Positions 1-10,045 of a stretch of 64,000 bases of DNA are shown piece by piece. The stretch's first letter is position 1. Each line of letters opens with the position of its first letter. The notes beneath the pieces were generated by a model that worked only from the letters and a program-made list of their open reading frames with translations, had not been told where the DNA came from and made no database searches. Origin of the DNA: Microbacterium kunmingense (GTDB taxonomy: Bacteria; Actinomycetota; Actinomycetes; Actinomycetales; Microbacteriaceae); NCBI RefSeq assembly GCF_023155745.1, contig NZ_JAKNUS010000003.1:310001-374000 (forward strand), written 5' to 3'. Position numbers and translations under genes: made by a program.

Positions 1-1041
1 GGCCGGATGCGCGACGCGTGGCAGCCGACCGCCGGGGCACCCCTCGAACGCCTCGCCCTCGACATCCCTCCGGGCGAATCCCGCCGGGTGCGGGTGCCGC
101 TCCTCCCCCGCCGGCGGGGTGAGTTGCGCACCGCGTTCGTCGTCGTCCGAGGTGCCGGGCCGCTCGGCCTCGCGGGTCGTCAGCGCCGCCTGGATAGCCC
201 GGGGGCGCTGCGCGTCCTGCCGCCGTTCACCTCGCGACGACACCTTCCCTCGCGTCTCGCCCGCCTCCGCGAGCTCGACGGCAACACCAGCGTCCAGGTG
301 CGCGGGCAGGGCACCGAGTTCGACAGCCTCCGCGAGTACGTGCGCGGCGACGATGTGCGCTCGATCGACTGGCGCGCGACAGCCCGGGCCGGCACGACCA
401 TGCTCCGCACCTGGCGGCCCGAGCGAGACCGGCACGTCGTGATCATCATCGACACCGGCCGCACCGCCGCCGCCCGCGTCGGCGACGGGGTGCGGATGGA
501 TGCCGCGATGGAGGCGGCGCTGCTGCTGTCGGCCCTTGCGTCCCGAGCCGGGGATCACGTGCACCTGGTCATGTTCGACCGGCTCGTCCGGGCACGGGTC
601 ACCGGCGTCGACGGTCCTGGGCTCCTCCCCGCGCTCGTCGACGCGATGGCGCCCGTGGACCCGCAGCTGATCGACACCGACTGGGACGCAGCGATCGCGC
701 AGGTGCGACGCCTCACCTCCCGTCCCTCGCTGGTGGTGCTGCTGACGGCGCAGGACGCCCCCGAGGCCGCGCGCGGGTTCCTCGGTTCGCTTCCCGCGCT
801 CACCGCGCGCACCCGCGTCGTCGTGGCATCCGTCACCGACAATCCGGCCCCGGTCGACCCCCGCCCCGACGCCGACGAACTCTACCGGCAGGCGGCGTAC
901 GCGCGGGCGGCGCGTGACGCCGAACGCGTCGCCGCCGCCGTGCGGCGCGCGGGCGCCGAGCCGATCGCCGCGTCGCCCGACGACCTCCCGCCCGCCGTCG
1001 CCGACCGCTACCTCGCTCTGAAGGCCGCGGGCCGGCTGTGA
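1..1041 (+). CDS. DUF58 domain protein (5' end outside window)
   Basis: The reading frame is open from the first base, so the N-terminus lies upstream; an in-frame ATG at 7 is probably internal. DUF58 proteins are usually longer, with N-terminal membrane segments that are missing here. The DUF58 core is clear about 100 residues after that ATG (GQGTEFDSLREYVRGDD, then SIDWRATAR). A von Willebrand-A-like strand follows (VVIIIDTGRT, about 144-153). Family members are usually encoded with a MoxR ATPase, transglutaminase-like proteins and often RDD and SpoIIM-like membrane proteins. Such a SpoIIM/RDD pair lies about 5 kb away. The exact function is unknown. Confidence 0.85.
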   Translation, partial: GRMRDAWQPTAGAPLERLALDIPPGESRRVRVPLLPRRRGELRTAFVVVRGAGPLGLAGRQRRLDSPGALRVLPPFTSRRHLPSRLARLRELDGNTSVQVRGQGTEFDSLREYVRGDDVRSIDWRATARAGTTMLRTWRPERDRHVVIIIDTGRTAAARVGDGVRMDAAMEAALLLSALASRAGDHVHLVMFDRLVRARVTGVDGPGLLPALVDAMAPVDPQLIDTDWDAAIAQVRRLTSRPSLVVLLTAQDAPEAARGFLGSLPALTARTRVVVASVTDNPAPVDPRPDADELYRQAAYARAARDAERVAAAVRRAGAEPIAASPDDLPPAVADRYLALKAAGRL

Positions 1042-1132
1042 CCGGTCCGCTCGTCGTCACGCGCTGCCCCGCCGGGCGTGTCACCCCGCGTCACCTGCCG
1101 CGTGTTCGGGCGTGCGCACCGGCGCCCGGCGC

Positions 1133-1155
1133 TACGCTCGGCGCGGAGAGAGGAG
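1133..1155 (+). promoter_or_regulatory. Putative -10 (TACGCT) and ribosome binding site of the aquaporin gene
   Basis: TACGCT at 1133-1138 fits an actinobacterial -10 hexamer. AGGAG at 1151-1155 lies 6 bases before the ATG at 1162. Unlike many genes in this window, this one has a leader and a Shine-Dalgarno site, which is why I start it at 1162 and not at an in-frame upstream codon. Confidence 0.4.
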
Positions 1156-1161
1156 TCCGCC

Positions 1162-1977
1162 ATGACGGATGACACGAAGGATCTGCGTCCCGCCGAATCG
1201 GCCCATGGCGCCCCCACGACCACCACGAAGCTCGTCGCCGAGGCCCTGGGAACCTTCCTCCTCGTCTTCGGTGCGATCTCTGCCGCCCTGTTCGCCGCCG
1301 ATTTCGGCGCGAGCGAGAACGGCACGTCGCTCGGCATCGGTTTCGTCGGCGTCTCGCTCGCGTTCGGTCTCGCGCTCATCGCCGGCATCTATGCCTTCGG
1401 TCCCCTCTCGGGCGGTCACTTCAACCCGGCCGTGACCCTCGGGCTCGCCGCGGCCGGCCGCTTCGCCTGGCGCGACGTGCCCGGCTTCCTCATCGCCCAG
1501 ATCGTCGGTGGACTGGTCGGCACGACCCTCATCGTCCTCATCGGTCTGTTCGGCCCGGGCGACTGGCTCGCCCAGGCCCAGGACGGCGGCTTCGCCAGCA
1601 ACGGCTTCGGAGAGCTCTCCCCCGGCGGCTTCGGCCTGGGAGCTGCGATCATCGCCGAGGTGCTGTTCACCGCGATCTTCGTCATCGTGATCCTCGGCGT
1701 CACCCACCCGCAGCGCGGCACCGCAGGCTTCGCCGGGCTCGCCATCGGGCTGACCCTCACCCTCATCCACCTCGCGACGATCCCGATCGACAACACCTCC
1801 GTCAACCCGGCGCGATCGATCGCGACCGCCGTGTACGGCGGGGCCGAGCCCTTCCTGCAGCTGTGGGTCTTCGTGGTGTTCCCGATCGTCGGCGGTCTCC
1901 TCGCCGGGTTCCTCCACCGGGCGCTGTTCGAGAAGACGCCCGCGCCGCCGGCGCAGAAGGAGGCCCGGACGCGCTGA
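1162..1977 (+). CDS. aqpZ: Aquaporin Z-type water channel (MIP family)
   Basis: A 271-residue MIP-family channel with about six membrane helices. Both pore motifs are present: HFNPAVT (NPA at 88-90) and SVNPARS (NPA at 215-217). The region before the second NPA reads LIHLATIPIDNTSVNPARS. By comparison with E. coli AqpZ this supplies the His, Thr and Arg of a narrow water-selective filter (about H203, T212, R218), not a glycerol-type filter. The start at 1162 follows a good ribosome binding site. The charged N- and C-terminal tails are probably cytoplasmic. The gene is convergent with katG, with a shared hairpin between them. Confidence 0.9.
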   Translation: MTDDTKDLRPAESAHGAPTTTTKLVAEALGTFLLVFGAISAALFAADFGASENGTSLGIGFVGVSLAFGLALIAGIYAFGPLSGGHFNPAVTLGLAAAGRFAWRDVPGFLIAQIVGGLVGTTLIVLIGLFGPGDWLAQAQDGGFASNGFGELSPGGFGLGAAIIAEVLFTAIFVIVILGVTHPQRGTAGFAGLAIGLTLTLIHLATIPIDNTSVNPARSIATAVYGGAEPFLQLWVFVVFPIVGGLLAGFLHRALFEKTPAPPAQKEARTR

Positions 1978-2010
1978 CGCAGGCCCGCGTCATCCGCTTT
2001 CCGAATGCTT

Positions 2011-2059
2011 CGCAGACCACGGGCCCGCCCTCCTGAGGAGAGCGGGCCCGTGGTCTGCG
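2011..2059. terminator. Bidirectional terminator between aqpZ and katG
   Basis: A perfect 18-base inverted repeat (2011-2028 and 2042-2059, starting CGCAGACCACGGGCCCGC) with a 13-base loop that can itself pair CTCC with GGAG. It lies between two convergent genes, so it can end transcription from both sides. No long T-tract follows, as is usual in high-GC actinobacteria. Confidence 0.85.
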
Positions 2060-2080
2060 CGGGATGCCGCGGCGCGAGCG

Positions 2081-4402
<2,322 letters not shown>

Positions 4403-4471
4403 TCAGGGGGTGGGGCAGAGCGGACGGCGGCTGATGGCGAGAGGACGGATGCCGGGCCGAAGCCCGCGTCG

Positions 4472-4963
4472 TCACCGCAGCGTCGTCGGGGGGTGCGGCG
4501 CCGGTGCCGCGGGAGCGGTGTCGCCGGCGGCTGTGCGTTGGGCCAGACAGTCCGCGCACAGCCCCCAGAACGTCACCTCAGCGGTGTGTACGGCGAACCC
4601 GTGCGTCGATGACGGGACCAGGCACGGCGCCTCGCCGGTGACGCAGTCGACGTCGGCGACAGCGCCGCACGCCGTGCAGACGAGGTGATGGTGGTTGTCG
4701 GCGACGCGGCGCTCGTAGAGGCCGGGATGCCCGGCCGGCTCGATCCGCCGCGCGATCCCCGCCGCGACGAAGTCGGCCAGGGCGTTGTACACCGACTGCA
4801 GATGGGTCTGGGGGGTGCGCTGCGCGACGCGCCGATAGAGCTCGTCGGCGCTCGAGTGCGGCGCCTCGGTGAGCGCGTCGAGCACCGCGCGACGCGAATC
4901 GGTGACCCGCAGACCCGCCGCGCGCAGCGCGTCGGCGGAGGTCGGTGCGGTGGAGGATGTCAC
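4472..4963 (-). CDS. furA: Fur-family peroxide/metal-responsive repressor (FurA-like)
   Basis: A 163-residue Fur/PerR-type winged-helix repressor. The DNA-binding half (about 10-85) includes QTHLQSVYNAL. Metal sites are the NHHH run (90-93) and two cysteine pairs, CTAC (96-99) and CADC (136-139), the structural zinc site. The GTG start at 4963 is preceded by GGAAG. A perfect palindrome lies 13 bases upstream, in the position of an autoregulatory operator. Its place before katG argues that it represses katG and itself, as known for mycobacterial FurA. The Ala/Pro-rich C-terminal tail is unremarkable. Confidence 0.93.
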   Translation of the reverse strand: MTSSTAPTSADALRAAGLRVTDSRRAVLDALTEAPHSSADELYRRVAQRTPQTHLQSVYNALADFVAAGIARRIEPAGHPGLYERRVADNHHHLVCTACGAVADVDCVTGEAPCLVPSSTHGFAVHTAEVTFWGLCADCLAQRTAAGDTAPAAPAPHPPTTLR

Positions 4964-4975
4964 GCTTCCACACTA

Positions 4976-5008
4976 GTGCGTTCTTTTGACCGATTCAAAA
5001 GAACGCAC
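4976..5008 (-). promoter_or_regulatory. Predicted FurA operator / furA-katG promoter
   Basis: A perfect 14-base inverted repeat (GTGCGTTCTTTTGA at 4976-4989, its reverse complement at 4995-5008) around the spacer CCGAT. The core TTCTTTTGA/TCAAAAGAA is strikingly AT-rich for this genome. It ends 13 bases before the furA start, so a repressor bound here would cover the furA promoter. Confidence 0.75.
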
Positions 5009-5065
5009 GCTCGGGCGCGCCGCCGCACGACCGTGCCGCGGCCACGTGGCCGGGGCGCGGTGGGG

Positions 5066-5470
5066 GTGGCACAGATGGTCGCCTCGCGCCCCTGCGACGA
5101 CCCCTTCCGCCACCTCGATCAGCCAGGCGCCAACGAAGTGGCACAAATGGTCGCCCCGCGCCCCGCCACGCGACCACCTCCGCCACCCCGATCACCCCGA
5201 CACCATCGGAGTGGCACAAATGGTCGCCCCGCGCCCCGCCACGCGACCAACTCCGCCACCCCGATCACCCCGACACCATCGGAGTGGCACAAATGGCCGC
5301 TCCGCGCCCCGCCACGCGACCACTCCCGCCACCTCGATCACCCCCACGCCATCGGGGTGGCACAAATGGCCGCTCCGCGCCCCGCCACGCGACCACTTCC
5401 GCCACCTCGATCACCCCGACACCATCGGAGTGGCACAAAGGGTCGCCCCGCGCCCCGCCACGCGACTGAT
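5066..5470. repeat. 73-bp tandem array of hairpin units (about 6 copies)
   Basis: Units begin GTGGCACAAATGGTCGC at 5066, 5138, 5211, 5284, 5357 and 5430, with steps of 72, 73, 73, 73 and 73. The first copy is diverged and the last is cut short. Each unit holds an imperfect inverted partner, GCGACCACCTCCGCCAC, that matches the reverse complement of the left arm at 13 of 17 positions with a 15-base loop. One unit can thus fold into a hairpin. The period is not a multiple of three, so the motif falls in all frames; long frames through it are artefacts. I do not recognise a named repeat family. Confidence 0.85.
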
Positions 5471-5502
5471 AACGCCACTCGGCAGCATCCTCTCCCACCG
5501 AC

Positions 5503-5739
5503 GTGACGCACATTGCGACCTTCGGAGGCGCAACGCCACCATCTGCGCCACCTTCGCGCCCGCGCCCGACGCAGAAGTGACGCAGATTGCGACCTTCACG
5601 CGCCCGAGGCCACCATTTGCGCCACCTTCACCGTCCCGCGCCCCGCCACGCGACCAATCTCGCCACTCGGTCGCATCCGCTCCGACCAAAGTGGCGCACA
5701 TTGCGACCTTCACACGCCCAAGGTCACCATCTGCGCCAC
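5503..5739. repeat. Second subfamily of hairpin repeats (three copies)
   Basis: Three related elements begin GTGRCGCASATTGCGACCTT at 5503, 5577 and 5691. Each is followed by an imperfect inverted partner ending CTGCGCCAC or TTGCGCCAC (5532-5551, 5606-5625, 5720-5739). The third pairs at 17 of 20 positions with a 9-base loop. A stray right arm of the 73-bp type lies at about 5645-5666. The same GTGGC-GCGAC logic links the two subfamilies. The rest of 5009-5806 holds no gene that I can support. Confidence 0.75.
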
Positions 5740-5806
5740 CTTCGCGCCCGCGCCCACGCGCGCCGGCCCGCCCGCGCGCGCCCCACACGCGCGCCGCGCC
5801 GCACCC

Positions 5807-6802
5807 TCAGCCGGCGACGAGCGTGGGCGTGCCGGTCTCGAACTCGGTCATGTCGCCGGTCTCACCCAGCCGCTCCGCGCGACGGCCGACAACCAGCATG
5901 TACGCCAGGAACGCACCGAGCGCCAGCGCGCCGATGCCGATCTTGACCGGCCACGGCCAGGGCTGCGCGGTGACGAATCCCTCGATGACGCCCGCGACGG
6001 CGAGCGCGAGCACCAGTCCGATCGCGACGGTCGCGAGCGACCGCCCGGCTGCGGCCAACGCCTCTCCCCTCGGGCGGCGGCCCGGCGCGACCCAGGCCCA
6101 GAAGATGTGGAGCCCCGCTGCACCGGCGACGAAGATGCACGTCAGCTCGAGCAGACCGTGGGGAAGGATGAAGAGGATGAAGACGTCACCGCGGTCGAAC
6201 GCGAGCATGATCGCCGCGGCCGTACCCACGGCGACGGCGTTCTGCACCAGCACCATCACGGGCCAGACCCCGGTGATGCCGAACATCACGCACTGCGCGG
6301 CGATCCAGGCGTTGTTGGTCCAGACCGTCCCGGCGAAGGCGGCGGCGGGGTTCTCACTGTAGTACGAGGTGAACTGCTCCTCGGCGTAGTACTCCAGCTG
6401 GGCCTGCGGCCCGAGGGTGGCCACGAGCGCCGGGTCGGAGGAGATCCAGAACGCCACGACCGCGCCGACAGCGATGAAGGACAGCGCAATCACGAGCGTC
6501 GTCCACCGCAGCCGGTACAGCGCGGCGGGAAGCTGCAGCAGGAAGAACCGGGGAATCTGGCGCAGCGGATTCTCCCGCCCCCCGGTCAGGCGCAGCCGAG
6601 CGCGCGCGAGGATCGTCGAGACATGGTCACCCTCGGGGGTCCGGCCCGCCGTGGTTTTGATCTCGGCGAGATCGGCGGATGCTGCGCGGTAGCGGTCGAC
6701 GAGTTGGTCGACCTCGGCCCCGGTCAGCCTGCGGCGCCTGCTGAGCTCGTCCAGCCGCGCCCACTCCTCCCGCCGGGCAGCGGTGAGGGCGTCGAGATCC
6801 AT
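5807..6802 (-). CDS. SpoIIM/DUF95-family membrane protein
   Basis: A 331-residue integral membrane protein of the stage II sporulation M (DUF95) family, widespread in non-sporulating actinobacteria. A soluble N-terminal part (1-95, MDLDALTAARREEW onward) is followed by about five helices. They start near LVIALSFIAVGAVVAFW and include LPHGLLELTCIFVAGAAGL, the most conserved family motif. The start at 6802 was chosen because the frame upstream runs into the divergent RDD gene and because a -10-like TACAGT lies 7 bases before this ATG. It is paired head to head with RDD, as in many actinobacteria. Molecular function is unknown. Confidence 0.85.
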   Translation of the reverse strand: MDLDALTAARREEWARLDELSRRRRLTGAEVDQLVDRYRAASADLAEIKTTAGRTPEGDHVSTILARARLRLTGGRENPLRQIPRFFLLQLPAALYRLRWTTLVIALSFIAVGAVVAFWISSDPALVATLGPQAQLEYYAEEQFTSYYSENPAAAFAGTVWTNNAWIAAQCVMFGITGVWPVMVLVQNAVAVGTAAAIMLAFDRGDVFILFILPHGLLELTCIFVAGAAGLHIFWAWVAPGRRPRGEALAAAGRSLATVAIGLVLALAVAGVIEGFVTAQPWPWPVKIGIGALALGAFLAYMLVVGRRAERLGETGDMTEFETGTPTLVAG

Positions 6803-6809
6803 GTGTTTC

Positions 6810-6815
6810 ACTGTA
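6810..6815 (-). promoter_or_regulatory. Leaderless -10 (TACAGT) of the SpoIIM-like gene
   Basis: TACAGT on the minus strand lies 7 bases before the ATG at 6802. The whole gap to the divergent RDD start is 16 bases, leaving no room for a leader. Confidence 0.45.
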
Positions 6816-6818
6816 GTC

Positions 6819-7724
6819 ATGCCCTCCGACGGCTCGGCGACCACGTCTTCCCCGCGCGCCGGAACCGATCCGCGAACGAGCGCGGCCACCCGCCCGCAGA
6901 TCGTGGAGATCGACCAGGACGAGATCCTCACCGGCGAAGCCGTCGCCCTCGACGTGCAGCCCATCGGCTTCTTCCTGCGTGCCCTCGGAACCCTGATCGA
7001 CGTGCTCATCGGCGCGGCGATCCTCATCCTCTTCGCCATCGCGGCGGGGTGGCTGACGGCGTCCGGCGCACTGGACCCGGTCGTGACCCCGATCCTCACG
7101 ATCGCGGTGATCGTGATCGTGCTCGTCGTCGTCCCCACCGTCGTGGAGACCGCCACCCGGGGCCGGAGCCTCGGCAAGCTCGCGGTCGGCGGACGCATCG
7201 TCCGCAGCGACGGCGGCGCCTCCGGCTTCCGGCAGGCGTTCATCCGCGCCCTCGTCGGGGTGCTGGAGATCTGGTTCACCCTCGGCGCCCTGGCCGCGAT
7301 CGTCGGCGCCTTCACTCCGCGTTCGCAGCGCCTGGGCGACCTGCTGGCGGGAACCTACGCCGAGCGCACCCGCACGCCGCGCCTCCCCGCCCCGGCGCCC
7401 GGGATGCCGTCGGCCCTCGAGAGCTGGGCGGGTGTCGCGGATGTCGCGCGCCTCCCCGACCCGCTCGCGCGGCGCATCGCGCAGTTCGTCCGCAATGCCG
7501 TGAACCTGGAGCCCGCCGCCCGTGCGCGCGTCGCGGCGTCACTGGCGAACGAGGTGGCCGCGCATGTCTCGCCGCTCCCGCAGACCGACCCCGAGACGCT
7601 GCTGCGGGCGGTGGCGAGCATCCGGCGCGACCGCGAGTTCCGCGCGCTCACCCTGGAGGCTCGGCGGGTCAGCGCGCTGACGGCGGGTGAGACCGCCGCG
7701 CCCCGAGGATTCCCGGAGCGCTGA
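6819..7724 (+). CDS. RDD-family membrane protein
   Basis: A 301-residue protein whose first half carries an RDD domain: FFLRALGTLIDVLIGAAIL (the Arg-Asp signature), a second helix pair, then ETATRGRSLGKLAVGGRIV and QRLGDLLAGTYAERTR, all typical of the family. About three membrane helices lie between residues 45 and 170. The C-terminal 110 residues are soluble and helical, with a long stretch rich in Ala and Arg. Start at 6819 leaves only 16 bases to the divergent SpoIIM-like gene. RDD proteins are often guessed to be transport-related, but no activity can be assigned here. Confidence 0.85.
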   Translation: MPSDGSATTSSPRAGTDPRTSAATRPQIVEIDQDEILTGEAVALDVQPIGFFLRALGTLIDVLIGAAILILFAIAAGWLTASGALDPVVTPILTIAVIVIVLVVVPTVVETATRGRSLGKLAVGGRIVRSDGGASGFRQAFIRALVGVLEIWFTLGALAAIVGAFTPRSQRLGDLLAGTYAERTRTPRLPAPAPGMPSALESWAGVADVARLPDPLARRIAQFVRNAVNLEPAARARVAASLANEVAAHVSPLPQTDPETLLRAVASIRRDREFRALTLEARRVSALTAGETAAPRGFPER

Positions 7725-7746
7725 CCCGCGTCATCCGCTGCCGGGC

Positions 7747-9264
7747 TCAGTACCGGTAGTGATCGAGCTTGTACGGGCCCTCGACGGGCACCCCGATGTA
7801 AGCCGCCTGCGCCGGCGAGAGCTCGGTGAGCTCGACGCCCAACGCCGCCAGGTGAAGACGCGCGACCTTCTCATCCAGCGCCTTCGGCAGCACGTAGACG
7901 CCAGTCGGGTACTCCTCGCGACGGGTGTAGAGCTCCAGCTGCGCGAGCACCTGGTTGGTGAACGACGCGCTCATGACAAAGGACGGATGCCCCGTGGCAT
8001 TGCCCAGGTTCATCAGGCGCCCTTCGCTGAGGACCAGAACGCTCCGCCCGTTCGGGAGGCGCCACTCGTGCACCTGCGGCTTGATCTCCACGCGCTCCGC
8101 GCCCGGAAGCGACTCCAGTCCCGCCATGTCGATCTCGTCGTCGAAGTGACCGACGTTGGCGACGATCGCGAGGTGCTTGAGCCCCAGCAGGTGATCGACC
8201 GTGACGACGCCGGTGTTGCCGGTTCCGGTCACGATGATGTCGACCTGGTCGAGCACCGACTCCAGACGCGCCACCTGGAAGCCGTCCATCGCGGCCTGCA
8301 GGGCGCAGATCGGGTCGATCTCGCCGACGATCACGCGGGCACCCTGGCCGCGCAGCGCCTCGGCGGCGCCCTTGCCGACATCACCGTACCCGGCGACGAA
8401 GGCGACCTTGCCGCCGATGAGGACGTCGGTGGCGCGGTTCAGCCCGTCGGGCAGCGAGTGGCGGATGCCGTAGACGTTGTCGAACTTGGACTTCGTCACC
8501 GAGTCGTTGACGTTGATGGCCGGGAAGAGCAGCGTGCCGGCGGCGGCGAGCTCGTAGAGGCGGTGCACGCCGGTGGTGGTCTCCTCGGTCACGCCGATGA
8601 GGTCGCCCGCCATCCGGGTGAAGCGCTCCGGGTCGCGGGCGAGGCTGCGGCGGAGCGTGTCGAGGACGATCCGGTACTCCGCCGACGCCGACTCCTCCGG
8701 CTCGGGAACGGCGCCGGCCTTCTCGAACTCGACGCCCTTGTGGACGAGGAGGGTGGCGTCGCCGCCGTCGTCGAGGATGAGGTTCGGACCCGCGAACCCC
8801 TCGGCCGACCAGTCGAAGATGCGGTCGGTGCACGCCCAGTACTCCTCGAGCGTCTCGCCCTTCCAGGCGAACACGGGCACACCCGCGGGGCTCTCGACGG
8901 TGCCGTCCGGCCCGACGACGACCGCGGCGGCGGCTTCGTCCTGGGTGGAGAAGATGTTGCAGCTGGCCCACCGCACCTGGGCGCCGAGGGCGACCAGAGT
9001 CTCGATCAGCACCGCGGTCTGCACGGTCATGTGGAGCGATCCGGCGATGCGGGCACCGCGCAACGGCTGCGACGGACCGAACTCCTCGCGCAGGGCCATG
9101 AGGCCGGGCATCTCGTTCTCAGCGAGGCGGATCTGGTGGCGTCCGGCCGCCGCGAGCGACAGGTCGGCGACGGCGTACTCGACCCCGGTCGCGTTTCCGG
9201 CGGCGTCAGCGGGGGCGGTGGACTCGGATGCCGCGGGCGCGGCGGCGACGGTGGGAGTGGCCAT
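7747..9264 (-). CDS. ahcY: Adenosylhomocysteinase
   Basis: A 505-residue S-adenosyl-L-homocysteine hydrolase, splitting SAH into adenosine and homocysteine to recycle methyl-donor product. Family blocks are clear: [37 protein letters not shown], the NAD-binding loop GYGDVGKG, and the C-terminal end KLDHYRY. The roughly 30-residue Ala-rich N-terminus before [12 protein letters not shown] is not conserved. The gene is convergent with RDD, with 22 bases between them. M. tuberculosis sahH lies in the same neighbourhood. The 65-base gap upstream shows no SAH or SAM riboswitch that I can recognise. Confidence 0.96.
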   Translation of the reverse strand: MATPTVAAAPAASESTAPADAAGNATGVEYAVADLSLAAAGRHQIRLAENEMPGLMALREEFGPSQPLRGARIAGSLHMTVQTAVLIETLVALGAQVRWASCNIFSTQDEAAAAVVVGPDGTVESPAGVPVFAWKGETLEEYWACTDRIFDWSAEGFAGPNLILDDGGDATLLVHKGVEFEKAGAVPEPEESASAEYRIVLDTLRRSLARDPERFTRMAGDLIGVTEETTTGVHRLYELAAAGTLLFPAINVNDSVTKSKFDNVYGIRHSLPDGLNRATDVLIGGKVAFVAGYGDVGKGAAEALRGQGARVIVGEIDPICALQAAMDGFQVARLESVLDQVDIIVTGTGNTGVVTVDHLLGLKHLAIVANVGHFDDEIDMAGLESLPGAERVEIKPQVHEWRLPNGRSVLVLSEGRLMNLGNATGHPSFVMSASFTNQVLAQLELYTRREEYPTGVYVLPKALDEKVARLHLAALGVELTELSPAQAAYIGVPVEGPYKLDHYRY

Positions 9265-9329
9265 TGGCCCATTCTCCCACGGCCTCGCTCTCCCCGGCCG
9301 GCCGCGCGCGGCCCGGGTGGCGGGTGTCG

Positions 9330-9536
9330 TCAGACGCGCAGCGTCTCGTGCCGGACGACGACCCAGCCCTTGGGCACCGACATCCGCTCGGTGTGGATCG
9401 CGCAGAGGTCGTGCGCGTGAGGATCACCGGTGCGTCCGAGCGGCCCGAGGGCCGCCATCTGGTCGCCGTAGTCGTAGGTCAGTGTCGACGTCGCCTCACG
9501 GGCGCAGCCGACCTTGGAGCAGAGTCTGTCGCGCAT
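9330..9536 (-). CDS. DUF3499 family protein
   Basis: A 68-residue protein matching the actinobacterial DUF3499 family: [20 protein letters not shown], then LGPLG and [17 protein letters not shown]. The cysteine pair near the N-terminus and the later CAIH suggest a small metal site (inference). It is divergent from the metallopeptidase-family gene, with 61 bases between them, the same pairing as Rv3258c and Rv3259 in M. tuberculosis. It is shorter than many relatives because it lacks their C-terminal extension. Function unknown. Confidence 0.85.
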   Translation of the reverse strand: MRDRLCSKVGCAREATSTLTYDYGDQMAALGPLGRTGDPHAHDLCAIHTERMSVPKGWVVVRHETLRV

Positions 9537-9544
9537 CGTCCCTC

Positions 9545-9550
9545 ACGCTA
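9545..9550 (-). promoter_or_regulatory. Leaderless -10 (TAGCGT) of the DUF3499 gene
   Basis: TAGCGT on the minus strand lies 8 bases before the ATG at 9536. Confidence 0.45.
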
Positions 9551-9585
9551 GTCACGACCGCAGACACCGACCGGATGCCGCGCCG

Positions 9586-9591
9586 TAGGAT
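9586..9591 (+). promoter_or_regulatory. Leaderless -10 (TAGGAT) of the metallopeptidase-family gene
   Basis: TAGGAT lies exactly 6 bases before the ATG at 9598. With DUF3499 on the other side, two leaderless promoters share this 61-base gap. Confidence 0.5.
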
Positions 9592-9597
9592 GAACGC

Positions 9598-10035
9598 ATG
9601 GCCTGGCGTCGAGCACGGAGCGCGCAGGCGTACGCCCGTCCCGACCGTCACGGACGGCACGGGCGTGAGGGTCGGAGCCCTGTGGTGCGCCCGCCGCTTC
9701 CGCCGCTGGACACCCGGGTCGACCGCTTCGACCTCGCCGTGGGCTCGGTCGCCGAGTTCCTGCGCTCCGCCTGGCCGGAGCTGCGGGAGGTCAGCTTCGA
9801 GATGGCCGACATGCCGCCCGCGACCGATGCCGACGGCATCCCCCGGTGGGTCGTCTCCCGGGAGCGCAAGCGCATCATCCTCTACCGCATCCCCATCGAG
9901 CGCCTCGGCCACCTGCACCGCAACGACGATCTGCACCGCCGCATGATGATCGAGAGCTGCGTCTTCCGCGCCGCGGCGGAATACCTCGACCGCGACCCGT
10001 GGGACCTCGGGCCGGAGCGCTTCCGCTTCCTCTGA
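9598..10035 (+). CDS. Metallopeptidase-family (DUF1025-like) protein without HExxH
   Basis: A 145-residue protein in the position of Rv3259, usually annotated as a metallopeptidase family protein. After a basic N-terminus (1-40), residues 47-145 follow the family: DRFDLAVGSVAEFLRSAWPE, ADMPPATDADG, RIILYRIPIER and YLDRDPWDLGPERF. At the place where zincins have HExxH the sequence reads MMIESCVFRAAAEYL, so no zinc-binding motif is visible and peptidase activity is doubtful. I call it by family and position only. Confidence 0.75.
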   Translation: MAWRRARSAQAYARPDRHGRHGREGRSPVVRPPLPPLDTRVDRFDLAVGSVAEFLRSAWPELREVSFEMADMPPATDADGIPRWVVSRERKRIILYRIPIERLGHLHRNDDLHRRMMIESCVFRAAAEYLDRDPWDLGPERFRFL

Positions 10036-10045
10036 CGGAACGAGA

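Noticed and set aside
5066..5470. CRISPR-like array
   Set aside because: The units are contiguous 73-bp tandem repeats without unique spacers, and no cas genes are nearby.
4685..6362. Long plus-strand reading frames rich in Pro, Arg and His across 4685-5506 and 4986-6362
   Set aside because: They run through the 73-bp hairpin array and antisense to furA and the SpoIIM-like gene. The repeated motif appears in all three frames because the period is not a multiple of three; no start region or family match.
9265..9329. SAH or SAM riboswitch upstream of ahcY
   Set aside because: The gap to DUF3499 is only 65 bases. It holds a GC palindrome (GGCCGCGCGCGGCC) but no recognisable pseudoknot or known riboswitch core.
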